DNA from: Bacillota bacterium | GTDB taxonomy: Bacteria; Bacillota; Clostridia; Christensenellales; SZUA-584 | Assembly: GCA_023461435.1 (NCBI GenBank) | Contig: JAEYLC010000028.1 | Coordinates: forward strand, 1 to 48,202 | Direction of reading: 5' to 3' | DNA length: 48,202 nucleotides | In this document: positions 31,167 to 38,932 of the stretch, in pieces | Layout of the letters: every line of letters starts with the position of its first letter | How positions within the stretch are numbered: position 1 is the stretch's first letter | Made by a program: the position numbers and the translations under genes | Notes under the pieces: model-generated | Told to the model about the DNA's origin: nothing | Seen by the model: only the letters and a program-made list of their open reading frames with translations | Databases searched by the model: none

Positions 31167-31721
31167 TTATTTGGCTATGATGGCGAGAAACCGGCATACG
31201 CCGCCCTCGGCCTGCATGGCATGCTTGTGTTTCGCGTCGAAGTAAACCGCGTCGCCCTCCGAGAGTTCTATCGCCTGATTGTCGATATAAAGCGTCATGC
31301 GCCCCTCCACGACATAATCAAACTCCTGACCCTCGTGTGAATTCATGTGCGATCTGGGGTCCACATCCTTTGGTTCCACGGTCACTAAAAACGGCTCCAT
31401 CTTTTTGTTTTTAAAAATGTAAGCGAGATGCTCATAGCCGTATTCCACGCGTCGCACCATTTTGAGGCCGTGGCCCTTCTTCACAAGCGAGCAGACGGAC
31501 AGTTTCGGCGTCTCGCCTGTCATCAGATCGACAATATCCACGCCGAGCTTTCCCGCCGCCGAGTAAAGAAACGAGAATGAGAAATCGTTTTTGCCCGCCT
31601 CGTATTCGAGATATTCGGCTTCGCTTAAGCCCGTCGCCTGCGCCATGTCTGCGACGGAGATGTCCATAATCTCCCGAAGTGCCTGCAGCCGCTTTGCAAT
31701 CAGCATGATCTTTTCATCCAT
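31167..31721 (-). CDS. XRE-family regulator with C-terminal cupin domain
   Basis: A 184-aa protein. Residues about 5-60 are an HTH_3 domain (IAKRLQALREIMDISVADMA, then TGLSEAEYLEYEAGK). Residues about 110-184 are a cupin with SHMNSHEGQEFDYVVEGRM, the metal-binding histidine and glutamate pattern, and HKHAMQAEGGVCRFLAI. Cupin-XRE regulators usually bind a small metabolite or metal and control a neighbouring catabolic gene. This one sits directly upstream of an acyl-CoA synthetase on the same transcript. I chose ATG 31721 behind AAAAGGAG, not the longer frame. It begins 35 nt after the T-box terminator's T-tract. Confidence 0.88.
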   Translation of the reverse strand: MDEKIMLIAKRLQALREIMDISVADMAQATGLSEAEYLEYEAGKNDFSFSFLYSAAGKLGVDIVDLMTGETPKLSVCSLVKKGHGLKMVRRVEYGYEHLAYIFKNKKMEPFLVTVEPKDVDPRSHMNSHEGQEFDYVVEGRMTLYIDNQAIELSEGDAVYFDAKHKHAMQAEGGVCRFLAIIAK

Positions 31722-31755
31722 GAAATTCACACTCCTTTTATTTATTCGAGAAAAC

Positions 31756-32017
31756 AAAAAAACCTGCGCCCCGTATTGGGACGAAGGTTACCGCGGTACC
31801 ACCCAAATTGGCCAATCACTGGCCCAACTTTGCAGGGCCTTATAAAGCCCTCTGCATGTAACGGTGCAGTTCCCGTCCGGCTTTTACGTTGTCAAAGCCG
31901 CCGCTCGTGAAGTGATACTGGCGCGCTGTCCTTTGCTCCGCTTTCACCAAATGCGGGGCTCTCTGAAAAAGGCTTAAGCCTGCCACGTCTTCGTCATCGC
32001 GTTTATACGTTTAGATT
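31756..32017 (-). ncRNA. T-box riboswitch leader, probably isoleucine-specific
   Basis: On the minus strand the leader begins near 32017. It shows GATGACGAAGACG at the foot of stem I, the AGAGAG bulge, and a GGTGAAAGCGG-type distal loop. Its conserved T-box GGGTGGTACCGCGG lies at about 31805-31791. A terminator follows (AACCT...GTCCC / GGGGC...AGGTT then seven T at 31762-31756). Placing the lower helix by CGTG/CACG leaves AGT-ATC-AC in the specifier loop, so ATC (Ile) is the best specifier. The T-box reads TGGT, pairing with a tRNA ending ACCA, consistent with tRNA-Ile discriminator A and against Ser. Uncharged tRNA would permit read-through into the XRE-cupin and acyl-CoA synthetase genes. 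Confidence 0.92.
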
Positions 32018-32023
32018 GAATTC

Positions 32024-32053
32024 ATCCTAGCACAGGCAAACATGAATTGTCAA
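32024..32053 (-). promoter_or_regulatory. Promoter of the T-box operon
   Basis: On the minus strand TTGACA (32053-32048), 18-bp spacer, TAGGAT (32029-32024). It lies only 15 bp after the end of the ger operon, with no terminator between. Confidence 0.75.
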
Positions 32054-32067
32054 CAATAACAAGCGAC

Positions 32068-32289
32068 TTATTGCAAAGGGGGGTAATGAAGCCCGATACC
32101 TTTCATAAGATCGGCGAGAGCCATAGATGAGCTCGGAAGCCTTACACCCGCCGTGACCAGCATGCATATGGCAAATGTCAGTAGAAATACGAGGCCAACC
32201 CAAATCAAATCGCGCTTTTGCTTTTGCCTGAACATGGGGCGTATACTGAAAAAGAATATGGTGCCGAAGGCAAGAATCATGTAAATCAT
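32068..32289 (-). CDS. Small two-span spore germination D-subunit-like protein
   Basis: A 73-aa membrane protein with two hydrophobic segments, MIYMILAFGTIFFFSI and LIWVGLVFLLTFAICMLV, joined by a basic loop FRQKQKRD. It is the last gene of the ger operon; its ATG overlaps the GerAB stop by four bases (ATGA). Several gerA-type operons in spore formers encode such a fourth, two-span D protein that modulates receptor output. Size, topology and position fit. The short C-terminal tail (MALADLMKGIGLHYPPLQ) is presumably soluble. The identification is by layout more than by sequence motif. Confidence 0.72.
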   Translation of the reverse strand: MIYMILAFGTIFFFSIRPMFRQKQKRDLIWVGLVFLLTFAICMLVTAGVRLPSSSMALADLMKGIGLHYPPLQ

Positions 32290-33401
32290 GTCGTTCCCCT
32301 TTGCAGCCCCGATCTTTGCGGGAGGCCGCGAAGCCGTCCCGTAAGCAGAGTGATGAGAGGCACCGCGTATTCGAAAAATGCCCAGAGTATGGGCGCGTAT
32401 TCGCGTGAAAACAGCGCATGCTGCACTGTGGAGGTATGAATAACATACGTATAAGCGGTGAAAAAAGCCCCGAGTATCAATATCAACGGCTTGTAAGACT
32501 GCAGCTTAAACAGGTGCGCAAGCGCCAGCACGGAGATGTAATACAGCACCATGATCTTGAAAAACAGCAATACGATCAGCACGACGGTAAAAAGAATCTC
32601 CATACGGCTTAACGCCTGTGTCAGCGTGACCATGCGCAGCGTTTCAAAGGACGGCAGCGTAAAAAGGGATATGGTGTTGCCCAGCACGGCGATATCGCGC
32701 GCCACCACGACGAGCACGGTGACCGCGCCGATCAGCAGGCCGCCAACGAGATAGCGCAGCATGCCCTTTTTTCCGCGTTTGACCTGCGGGGCGATCATCA
32801 GATAAATGACGATTTCGCCAAACGGAATCGTCAGCACCTGATTCGTGCTTTGAACATAATGCAGCGGAGGCTGGGAGAACATCGGAAGAAAGTTGTCAAA
32901 CTCCCATTGATTGAGTGTGAGCAGTGTTCCCACAATGAGAATAACAGAGGCCAGCATCGAAAATGCCATCGCGTAACGCGTGATGACACGCAGGCCATAG
33001 TATATGCCGTAAGCGCAGACAAGAAGGCATAGCACCATGATGACAAGAACAGGCGTATCCACCATGATCGTCTGCTTCACGAGGTATCCGATATCACGCA
33101 GATTATACGTGGTGACGCTGAAAAAGTACCATAGCATGATCAGCGAGACGACAACGCCGCCTGCGCGACCGTATACCAGCTCGTTGATCTGTATGATGTT
33201 TTTATCCGGATAAGCCTTCATCAGGCCGTTGTAAATAAGGAACAAGGGAATGCCGATTACCAGCCCTATGACCACGCATAGCCACGATTCCTGCAGCGTG
33301 ACAGGCAAAAAGAAAGAGGACAGCAGCGATGACGACTGTATGAAGCACGCGATGGAAAACATGAACTGCAGGGGGGATATCTGGTCCGTTTCGAGTTTCA
33401 T
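32286..33401 (-). CDS. gerAB: Germinant receptor B subunit (GerAB/GerKB family)
   Basis: A 371-aa APC-superfamily integral membrane protein with about ten spans, matching GerAB. The N-terminus is MKLETDQISPLQFMFSIACF with the family's early ISPLQF. Later come ITRYAMAFSMLASVILIVGT, NFLPMF and PFGEIVIYLMIAPQV. It binds the germinant in the spore inner membrane and transmits the signal to the A and C subunits. ATG 33401 overlaps the gerAC stop by one base (TGATG); the in-frame GTG 33404 is less likely. The amino-acid or sugar specificity cannot be read from sequence by eye. Confidence 0.92.
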   Translation of the reverse strand: MKLETDQISPLQFMFSIACFIQSSSLLSSFFLPVTLQESWLCVVIGLVIGIPLFLIYNGLMKAYPDKNIIQINELVYGRAGGVVVSLIMLWYFFSVTTYNLRDIGYLVKQTIMVDTPVLVIMVLCLLVCAYGIYYGLRVITRYAMAFSMLASVILIVGTLLTLNQWEFDNFLPMFSQPPLHYVQSTNQVLTIPFGEIVIYLMIAPQVKRGKKGMLRYLVGGLLIGAVTVLVVVARDIAVLGNTISLFTLPSFETLRMVTLTQALSRMEILFTVVLIVLLFFKIMVLYYISVLALAHLFKLQSYKPLILILGAFFTAYTYVIHTSTVQHALFSREYAPILWAFFEYAVPLITLLTGRLRGLPQRSGLQRGTT

Positions 33402-34561
33402 CACTTTGTGCCCCGCATTTCAAGTGAATCCGCGATCAGGCCGGTATTGGACAGCTGTGTTTTAACGGTCACGTTAAGCTCGATACCTGAATAGATATTA
33501 TCCCAGTTGTCTTTCATCTTTTCCCACTCCTTCGGGTATTCTTTATATATCGAAATGCCGTAGCCGTATATGTCCGCCTTGAGCGACTGTGTCTTTAAAA
33601 ACGTATCAACGATTTCTTGGATGATTTTTGCGGCGGCGGCTTTCTCAATCTGCGTCATGAGCATGTCCATCTTTTGATTCTGGAAGCCCTGCAATTCACC
33701 CACCGTGAGCCGTGTGTCCACGACCAGCTTAACGGTGACTTTGCCGTCCTTGAGTATCGGCGAGGCCTTGGAAGACAGTGTCGATACTTCCAAAACAGCC
33801 GTTCCGTCCTGCATGGGCACCTCTAGAATCCCGTCCTCCACATCGCCCATCGCGTATACGTATCCTTGGGTTTCATTCCAGTTCAGCGTTCCGACCATCT
33901 TGTCGTTGTTGAAGATCGCGCTGCCCGACAGCGCGAGGCTTAAGCTGTCTTTCTCCTCGGTCCTTGTGATAATTGGGAGAATCGCGGAGGTTCCCTTATC
34001 GGCCAGACGTGAAAACAGTTCGATCATTTTTGTACCGAAATACTTGGAGATGCCCGATGCGTTCTGTGTCATGCGTTCGATGGCGGCAGCAGGGATCGGT
34101 TCCTGTTTTGTGTCGGTGGCGAGTATATCGCCCGCTCTGCCGTCTGCGACGAACGCCCATACCTCCAGCCGTGATTCGTGATCACGTATGAACATATCGA
34201 GTACGGGACCAAGACCCTGGTATGCCAGATCCTTCCCGAAGATGATGACCTGATTCGGATGGAGAAACAGCTCGCGGCTGCTTTTAAAGCGGATCTCTTC
34301 GAAGGCGAGCAGCATGGATTTGCTGGTTGATGTGATCAGCAGATAAGGCGTGCCTTGCGAATTGCTTTCTCCGCTGCTCTTTGATTTCTGCGCTTTTCCC
34401 ACAAGCATGGTAAAATCATATTCTCCCGGCTGGCTGGATGCGTCTATGCCGACGCCCGCCACAATGGAGAGCGTATCGAGCTCGCGCGCGTCCCAGCAGC
34501 CCGTCAGCGCGAGTATGTATAAGCAAAGGATCAGCAGCGAGATGGCGCGTCTTCTTCTCAT
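33401..34561 (-). CDS. gerAC: Germinant receptor C subunit lipoprotein (GerAC family)
   Basis: A 386-aa lipoprotein. The signal peptide MRRRRAISLLILCLYILALT leads to the lipobox LTGC with Cys22, followed by WDARELDTLSIVAGVGID, the GerAC hallmark. Domain signatures include FGKDLAYQGLGPVLDMFIRD, NASGISKYFGTKMIELF and the C-terminal ELNVTVKTQLSNTGLIADS. It is lipidated and exposed on the outer face of the spore inner membrane. It shares four bases with gerAA (ATGA), which indicates tight coupling. It is complete with no visible damage. Confidence 0.92.
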   Translation of the reverse strand: MRRRRAISLLILCLYILALTGCWDARELDTLSIVAGVGIDASSQPGEYDFTMLVGKAQKSKSSGESNSQGTPYLLITSTSKSMLLAFEEIRFKSSRELFLHPNQVIIFGKDLAYQGLGPVLDMFIRDHESRLEVWAFVADGRAGDILATDTKQEPIPAAAIERMTQNASGISKYFGTKMIELFSRLADKGTSAILPIITRTEEKDSLSLALSGSAIFNNDKMVGTLNWNETQGYVYAMGDVEDGILEVPMQDGTAVLEVSTLSSKASPILKDGKVTVKLVVDTRLTVGELQGFQNQKMDMLMTQIEKAAAAKIIQEIVDTFLKTQSLKADIYGYGISIYKEYPKEWEKMKDNWDNIYSGIELNVTVKTQLSNTGLIADSLEMRGTK

Positions 34562-36147
34562 TTGCGGCCTCCTGGCTTATTATCCGTCGGGCTTATGCCT
34601 TCGCGGCGCGTCACATCGCCGCGGGAGATATGCAGCGGCCTTTTCAGCATCTTCCAAAGCGGCAGACGTATGTAGCTGTCCTGTAAGTCCCGGTTTGGCT
34701 TCACCGTTTCAAAATAAGGAATGCCAAAAGACTGCAGCCGGGCCAGATGCAGCAGTATGAAAAGATATACCATGGCGATGCCGTAGCCGCCGAGTATCGA
34801 TGCGAAGATCATCGCGATGAGCCGCAGTATCGATGCGGCGTCGCTTTGGCGCGGCACCACAAAGCCCGACACCGCGGTGACAGCGACCGTGATGACCATG
34901 GGGGCGCCCACAATGCCTGCCGATACGGCGGCATCGCCCATAATCAGCGCGCCCACGATGCTGATGGCCTGCCCGATGGGGCGCGGCAGGCGTACGCCCG
35001 CTTCACGCAGCAGTTCGAAAGCCAGCACCAGCACCAACGCCTCAAAAAAAGCGGGGAATGGCGTGCCCTCGCGCGCGTCAGCAAACGTATAGAGCAAAGT
35101 GGTCGGGATCAGTTCCTGATGAAACGTGGTCAGCGCGATATACAAAGCGGGGCCAAAAACCGTGATGGTGAAGGCGAGAAAGCGCAATAGCCGCACGATG
35201 CTCGCGTAAATTGTGCGGATATAATAATCCTCGCTGGTCTGGAAGCTTTCGATGAAGAGCATCGGCGCGGTCAGTACAAACGGGCTGCCGTCCGAGATGA
35301 CCGCGACATGGCCTTCGAGCACGCGCCCCGCGACCACGTCCGGCTTTTCGCTGTAGCCCACGGTGGGGAAGATGGAATACGGCGAATCTTCGATGTACTG
35401 TTCGAGGTAACCGGAATCCACCACCGAATCGATCACGATGGCTTTAAGGCGGTTCTTAACGGTATCCACGATTTTAGGGTCGGCAACGCCCTCGATATAG
35501 GCCACGCAGACATCGGTTTTTGATTTCCGGCCGATTTTCATATGATCGAGCCGAAGGTCGGGGCTTTTGATGCGGCGGCGCAGCAGCGAGGTATTCGTGC
35601 GGAAATTCTCGGTGAAGCCCTCGCGCGGGCCGCGCACCACCGTCTCGCTTTGCGGCTCGGTAACGCCGCGTTTGTCGTAACCCCGTGAGCTGATGACGAG
35701 GCCGCCGCTGAGCCCGTCGGCCAGCAGCATCGTATCTCCCGAAAGACAGCCGGAAATCAGCGCGTCGATGCCCGCGTATGAGGTGACGTCGCCCGAGCAT
35801 AGCACCGCGCGCGAGAGCTCTTCCAGGTTTTCGGGGCGGCCGCCGTTTTCAGAAAAACGGTACGCGAGCAGCGGCATCAGTATGCTCTGTGAGATGAGCT
35901 TTAAGTCCACAAGGCCGTCGATGAACACAAGCGCCCCCTGCAGACTGTTGTTCTCTCCAAACGAAAACGTATGGATCTTCACATCGCCGCTGTTCCCGAG
36001 CGCGTTTTGAATATATTCGATGTTTTTGCACAGCTGATTTGACGCCGGGGTTTCAGCCGGTTTCAGCTCTTCGCCGGTTTGCGCGCTGTTTTGCTTGCTT
36101 TTGCAGTGCCGCCGGAACTGCCATGCTTTCACGATTCTGCGGAACAT
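34558..36147 (-). CDS. gerAA: Germinant receptor A subunit (GerAA family)
   Basis: A 529-aa protein. The N-terminal soluble half (about 1-290) contains the GerAA domain with IFIDGLVD-like VFIDGLVDLKLISQSILMP and RGPREGFTENFRTNTSLLRR. The membrane half (about 290-490) has five to six spans with DGSPFVLTAPMLFIESFQT, ELLREAGVRLPRPIGQAISI and GAPMVITVAVTAVSGFV. The C-terminal tail includes RLPLWKMLKRPLH. ATG 36147 follows GGTGGG; the in-frame ATG 36159 lacks an SD. It begins the operon A-C-B-D. A forespore sigma-G promoter is expected upstream; a weak candidate lies around 36185-36212 (minus strand) but I would not call it. Confidence 0.93.
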   Translation of the reverse strand: MFRRIVKAWQFRRHCKSKQNSAQTGEELKPAETPASNQLCKNIEYIQNALGNSGDVKIHTFSFGENNSLQGALVFIDGLVDLKLISQSILMPLLAYRFSENGGRPENLEELSRAVLCSGDVTSYAGIDALISGCLSGDTMLLADGLSGGLVISSRGYDKRGVTEPQSETVVRGPREGFTENFRTNTSLLRRRIKSPDLRLDHMKIGRKSKTDVCVAYIEGVADPKIVDTVKNRLKAIVIDSVVDSGYLEQYIEDSPYSIFPTVGYSEKPDVVAGRVLEGHVAVISDGSPFVLTAPMLFIESFQTSEDYYIRTIYASIVRLLRFLAFTITVFGPALYIALTTFHQELIPTTLLYTFADAREGTPFPAFFEALVLVLAFELLREAGVRLPRPIGQAISIVGALIMGDAAVSAGIVGAPMVITVAVTAVSGFVVPRQSDAASILRLIAMIFASILGGYGIAMVYLFILLHLARLQSFGIPYFETVKPNRDLQDSYIRLPLWKMLKRPLHISRGDVTRREGISPTDNKPGGRK

Positions 36148-36289
36148 AGTACCCACCATTATATTTCAGGTAACAATTATCATCTCCCATATTGGGTAAA
36201 AAATGCAGTGCAGACTGTAATGCTTGCCGCGCGGTATGCCCGAGGAAATTCGGAATCGGCTGAGCATCAAACTAAATTGCTCCGTCAGC

Positions 36290-36318
36290 TTGCGGGTGCA
36301 GACTGTTTCATGTAATAT
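36290..36318 (+). promoter_or_regulatory. Candidate promoter of the grx/FTR operon
   Basis: TTGCGG (36290-36295), 17-bp spacer, TAATAT (36313-36318), 32 bp before the glutaredoxin start. The -35 is a weak match. Confidence 0.45.
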
Positions 36319-36350
36319 GAATGTATCTCATTGAAAGGAACGGGACGTTA

Positions 36351-36635
36351 ATGGCAGAATTTACACAAGTTAACGGACGCGATATCGGCGATATCAAAAT
36401 ATACGCACTGAGCACCTGCGGATGGTGCAAGAAAACCAAGGCGTTTTTCAACGACCGCGGCATCCGTTATGCCTATATCGACGTGGATAGGCTCGAAGGC
36501 TTTGAAACGGACGCCGTCCGTCAGCAGCAGCTCAAGTTCAACCGGGCCGGGTCTTTTCCCACCATTGTGATCAACGACAGGGACTGCATCGTCGGCTACG
36601 ACGAGGACGCGCTGATTGCGCTGATCGGGGAGTAG
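36351..36635 (+). CDS. Glutaredoxin family protein
   Basis: A 94-aa thioredoxin-fold protein with a dithiol active site CGWC (23-26) in LSTCGWCKKTKAFF. It has the cis-proline segment FPTIVINDRDCIVGY and the glutaredoxin-type GSFPT turn. No signal peptide is present, so it is cytosolic. It reduces disulfides, probably using electrons from the adjacent ferredoxin-thioredoxin-reductase-like protein, since Clostridia of this type often lack glutathione. ATG 36351 with AAAGGAACGGG is chosen over the in-frame 36321. The next gene starts 2 nt after its stop, so the two are co-translated. Confidence 0.88.
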   Translation: MAEFTQVNGRDIGDIKIYALSTCGWCKKTKAFFNDRGIRYAYIDVDRLEGFETDAVRQQQLKFNRAGSFPTIVINDRDCIVGYDEDALIALIGE

Positions 36636-36637
36636 CC

Positions 36638-37114
36638 ATGGACGAGCGTCTGCAAAAGAGGATCGAGAAGCTTAAGAAAGACGCGGCGGCGGGAGGCTAC
36701 ACGCTGAATCCCGACGAGGAATTCGTGGCCGATCTGGCCGCGGGGCTGCTCGCCAATGAGGACCGCTACGGCATCGAGAGCTGCCCGTGCCGTCTGTTTA
36801 CGGGCGAGACACAGGACAACATGGATATCGTCTGCCCGTGCGTATATCGCGACGATGACCTTGCCGATTACGGCGCATGTTTCTGTGCGCTCTATGTGAC
36901 GGACAAAGCAAAATCTAAACAGGTGCCCGAGCGCCGTCCCTCGCTCGAAGAGCGCCGCGCGAACGCCGAAACGGAAGTAACCCGGAGCCCTGCGTCATTG
37001 AAATACCCCGTTTACCGGTGCAGCGTCTGCGGATATCTTTGCGCGAACACCAATCCGCCGCGCGTGTGCCCGATCTGCAAGGCGGGCTCGGAGCGGTTCG
37101 AACGCTTTATGTAA
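36638..37114 (+). CDS. Ferredoxin-thioredoxin reductase catalytic (beta) domain fused to rubredoxin-like domain
   Basis: A 158-aa protein with two metal domains. Residues 1-90 match the FTR catalytic beta subunit: CPC (49-51), CPC (66-68) and CFC (81-83), which supply the [4Fe-4S] ligands and the redox disulfide. After a charged linker, residues 128-147 form a rubredoxin-like knuckle with Cys128, Cys131, Cys144 and Cys147 (CSVCG...CPIC), probably binding iron. No FTR variable subunit is encoded nearby. It probably receives electrons at the rubredoxin or cluster and reduces the upstream glutaredoxin. The pairing Grx-FTR is known in anaerobes; the rubredoxin fusion is less usual. Confidence 0.88.
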   Translation: MDERLQKRIEKLKKDAAAGGYTLNPDEEFVADLAAGLLANEDRYGIESCPCRLFTGETQDNMDIVCPCVYRDDDLADYGACFCALYVTDKAKSKQVPERRPSLEERRANAETEVTRSPASLKYPVYRCSVCGYLCANTNPPRVCPICKAGSERFERFM

Positions 37115-37186
37115 AGAATGGAATCAGGAGCTCCCTCGGAACAAATCGCATTTCTTTTCGTCTAAATGACTGAAGGAGGTGGGAAA

Positions 37187-37654
37187 ATGAAAAAAGCGTT
37201 ACTTTTGCTGCTCGCGCTCGCGCTGATGCTGGCGGCAGCGGCCTGCCAGCCGCCGCACCTTGATAATTCGCCGTCAGGCGAAACGGAGCCGCCTGCCAAG
37301 CAGACACAGAGCAGCGGCGATATACAGATGGCGGTGAAAGAGCAGACGGTTCAAAGCGATGCCGAATCCGTTACGCTCACGATCACAAACGCGTCCGACA
37401 AAGACTATACATACGGCGCCATGTGGACCCTGGAAGCCGAAAGCAGCGGCAGCTGGGAAGAGGTTAAGCCCATAGACGACCTGATGTGGATCGAGATCGC
37501 TTATGTGATATCGCCCGGGCAAACCAACGAGGACGAGCTGAAAATCAAAGACTATTATGGGACGCTCGCGCCCGGCAATTACCGGATCGTCAAGATGTTT
37601 ACCGACCCGGAAGGCAACGGCATCACAGCCTATGGCCCGTTTACCGTCAAATAA
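37187..37654 (+). CDS. Lipoprotein with bacterial Ig-like (Big_14-type) domain
   Basis: A 155-aa lipoprotein. The signal peptide MKKALLLLLALALMLAAAAC ends in a lipobox (AAAC, Cys20), followed by a Pro/Glu/Thr-rich linker. The mature domain (about 50-155) has the pattern SVTLTITNASDKDYTYGAMW, then SSGSWEEVKPI, IAYVISPGQTNEDEL and YYGTLAPGNYRIVKMF, as in the Big_14 family. Such proteins are often encoded near peptidase-type sensors but here stand alone. ATG 37187 is 4 nt after GGAGGTGGG; an upstream in-frame ATG is inferior. It is anchored to the outer face of the membrane. Function unknown. Confidence 0.82.
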   Translation: MKKALLLLLALALMLAAAACQPPHLDNSPSGETEPPAKQTQSSGDIQMAVKEQTVQSDAESVTLTITNASDKDYTYGAMWTLEAESSGSWEEVKPIDDLMWIEIAYVISPGQTNEDELKIKDYYGTLAPGNYRIVKMFTDPEGNGITAYGPFTVK

Positions 37655-37668
37655 ATTTGAGAAAAAAG

Positions 37669-37708
37669 AACCCCGTCAGGCACACGCTTTGGCGGGGTTT
37701 GTTGTTTC
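37669..37708. terminator. Bidirectional terminator
   Basis: AACCCCGTC (37669-37677) pairs with GGCGGGGTT (37691-37699), with T-rich tails on both strands. It separates the lipoprotein (+) from the CDF gene (-). Confidence 0.85.
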
Positions 37709-37713
37709 TCTGC

Positions 37714-38625
37714 TTATTCGATTTGCGGCGCGTCCGTGTCCTCCATAGGATTCACATGTACCATACAGTGCTTAACGGCAGGGAACGCCGTTTCGATCGC
37801 GTCGTGGACCTTTTGCGCGATGCCATGCGACTGCTTTAGCGGCGCGGACCCGTCCGCGCAGATCTCGATGTCCACATAGATGCGGTTCCCGAACAGCCGC
37901 GTCTGGATCTGGTCGATGCCGAGTACGCCGTCCAGAGACAGGCTCACGCGCCTGATCTCGTCCACCACAACATCGTCGCAGGCTTCATCCGTCATCTTGC
38001 GTATTGCATCCCTGAAGATGCTGTATGCCGTTTTCATGATGAAAAAGCAAATCACGACGCTCGCAATCGGGTCGAGTATCGGCAGACCGAGCCGCGCGCC
38101 GAGTATGCCGGCGAAGCTGCCGACCGACGACAGCGCGTCCGACCGGTGATGCCAGGCGTTCGCCATCAGCGCGCCCGAATTAACTTTTTTTGCAGCGGCG
38201 CGTGTGTACCAATACATGGCTTCTTTCGTGACAATTGTAACGATGGCCGCAATCAGCGCGAGCGCACCCGGCATCTGAAGGTTGCCGTTAATGCCTTCAA
38301 TAATTTTCATCACGCCGCCATAGCCAATGCCGACGCCCACGATCGCGAGCATGACAGACAGCAGTATCGCGGCGACACATTCCATGCGCTCGTGCCCGTA
38401 TGGGTGGTTTTTGTCGCTGGCTTTGCCCGAAAGCTTCATTCCCGCCATCACAACGAGCGTACTGAGCACGTCCGCGGTTGATTCCACCGCATCGGAGATC
38501 ATGGCCCCCGAGTTTGCGACAATACCCGCGAACAGCTTAAACGCGCTTAAGATGACGTTCCCGATGATCGTCACGATCGATACGTGCATTGCGAGCGCAA
38601 TACCGGTTCTTTTCTGATGTTCCAT
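37714..38625 (-). CDS. Cation diffusion facilitator family exporter
   Basis: A 303-aa CDF protein. Six membrane spans carry the signature SGAMISDAVESTADVLSTL (about 38-56), with the metal-binding Asp pair, and AWHHRSDALSSVG with HxxxD (about 156-168). The C-terminal ~90 residues form the cytoplasmic ferredoxin-like domain with IQTRLFGNRIYVDIEICADG. It exports divalent cations against a proton gradient. The DxxxD/HxxxD pattern places it in the Mn/Fe-type subfamily (MamM/FieF-like) rather than the Zn HxxxD/HxxxD type, by my reading. AGGGAGGG precedes ATG 38625. Confidence 0.9.
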   Translation of the reverse strand: MEHQKRTGIALAMHVSIVTIIGNVILSAFKLFAGIVANSGAMISDAVESTADVLSTLVVMAGMKLSGKASDKNHPYGHERMECVAAILLSVMLAIVGVGIGYGGVMKIIEGINGNLQMPGALALIAAIVTIVTKEAMYWYTRAAAKKVNSGALMANAWHHRSDALSSVGSFAGILGARLGLPILDPIASVVICFFIMKTAYSIFRDAIRKMTDEACDDVVVDEIRRVSLSLDGVLGIDQIQTRLFGNRIYVDIEICADGSAPLKQSHGIAQKVHDAIETAFPAVKHCMVHVNPMEDTDAPQIE

Positions 38626-38932
38626 AAAAGTACCCTCCCTAAGGCAAGATAGCTCTATGGCACTTTATCAACATTGTATGTTAGCGGGGTAATAAAAAGC
38701 GCACCCGTGGATAACATACACTGTCCCACAGATACGCGGTAGACGTCATCTGCTGCCGCAGAATCGCGGCCCGGCCCCACGAACCAAACGGTTCATCGCC
38801 TGCTCAGTTTGTACTGTTGAACGCCCATTCAATTTTGTTTGAATGTCTGCAGTGCAAAGAGATACCAATTATTCTATATTATGCAGGCGGCTTTGTCAAG
38901 GTGACGAAATGCACGGTGCGGAGTTTACCGGA
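38626..38932. other. 307-bp intergenic region without a recognisable gene
   Basis: It contains the upstream region of the CDF gene and, at 38824-38843, a hairpin CATTCAA-TTTTG-TTTGAATG with no U-tract. No ORF with a convincing ribosome binding site is seen. Confidence 0.4.

Noticed and set aside
31756..32017. Serine specifier (AGT) for the T-box
   Set aside because: AGT followed by A is possible in the loop, but the T-box TGGT requires discriminator A, whereas tRNA-Ser usually carries G.
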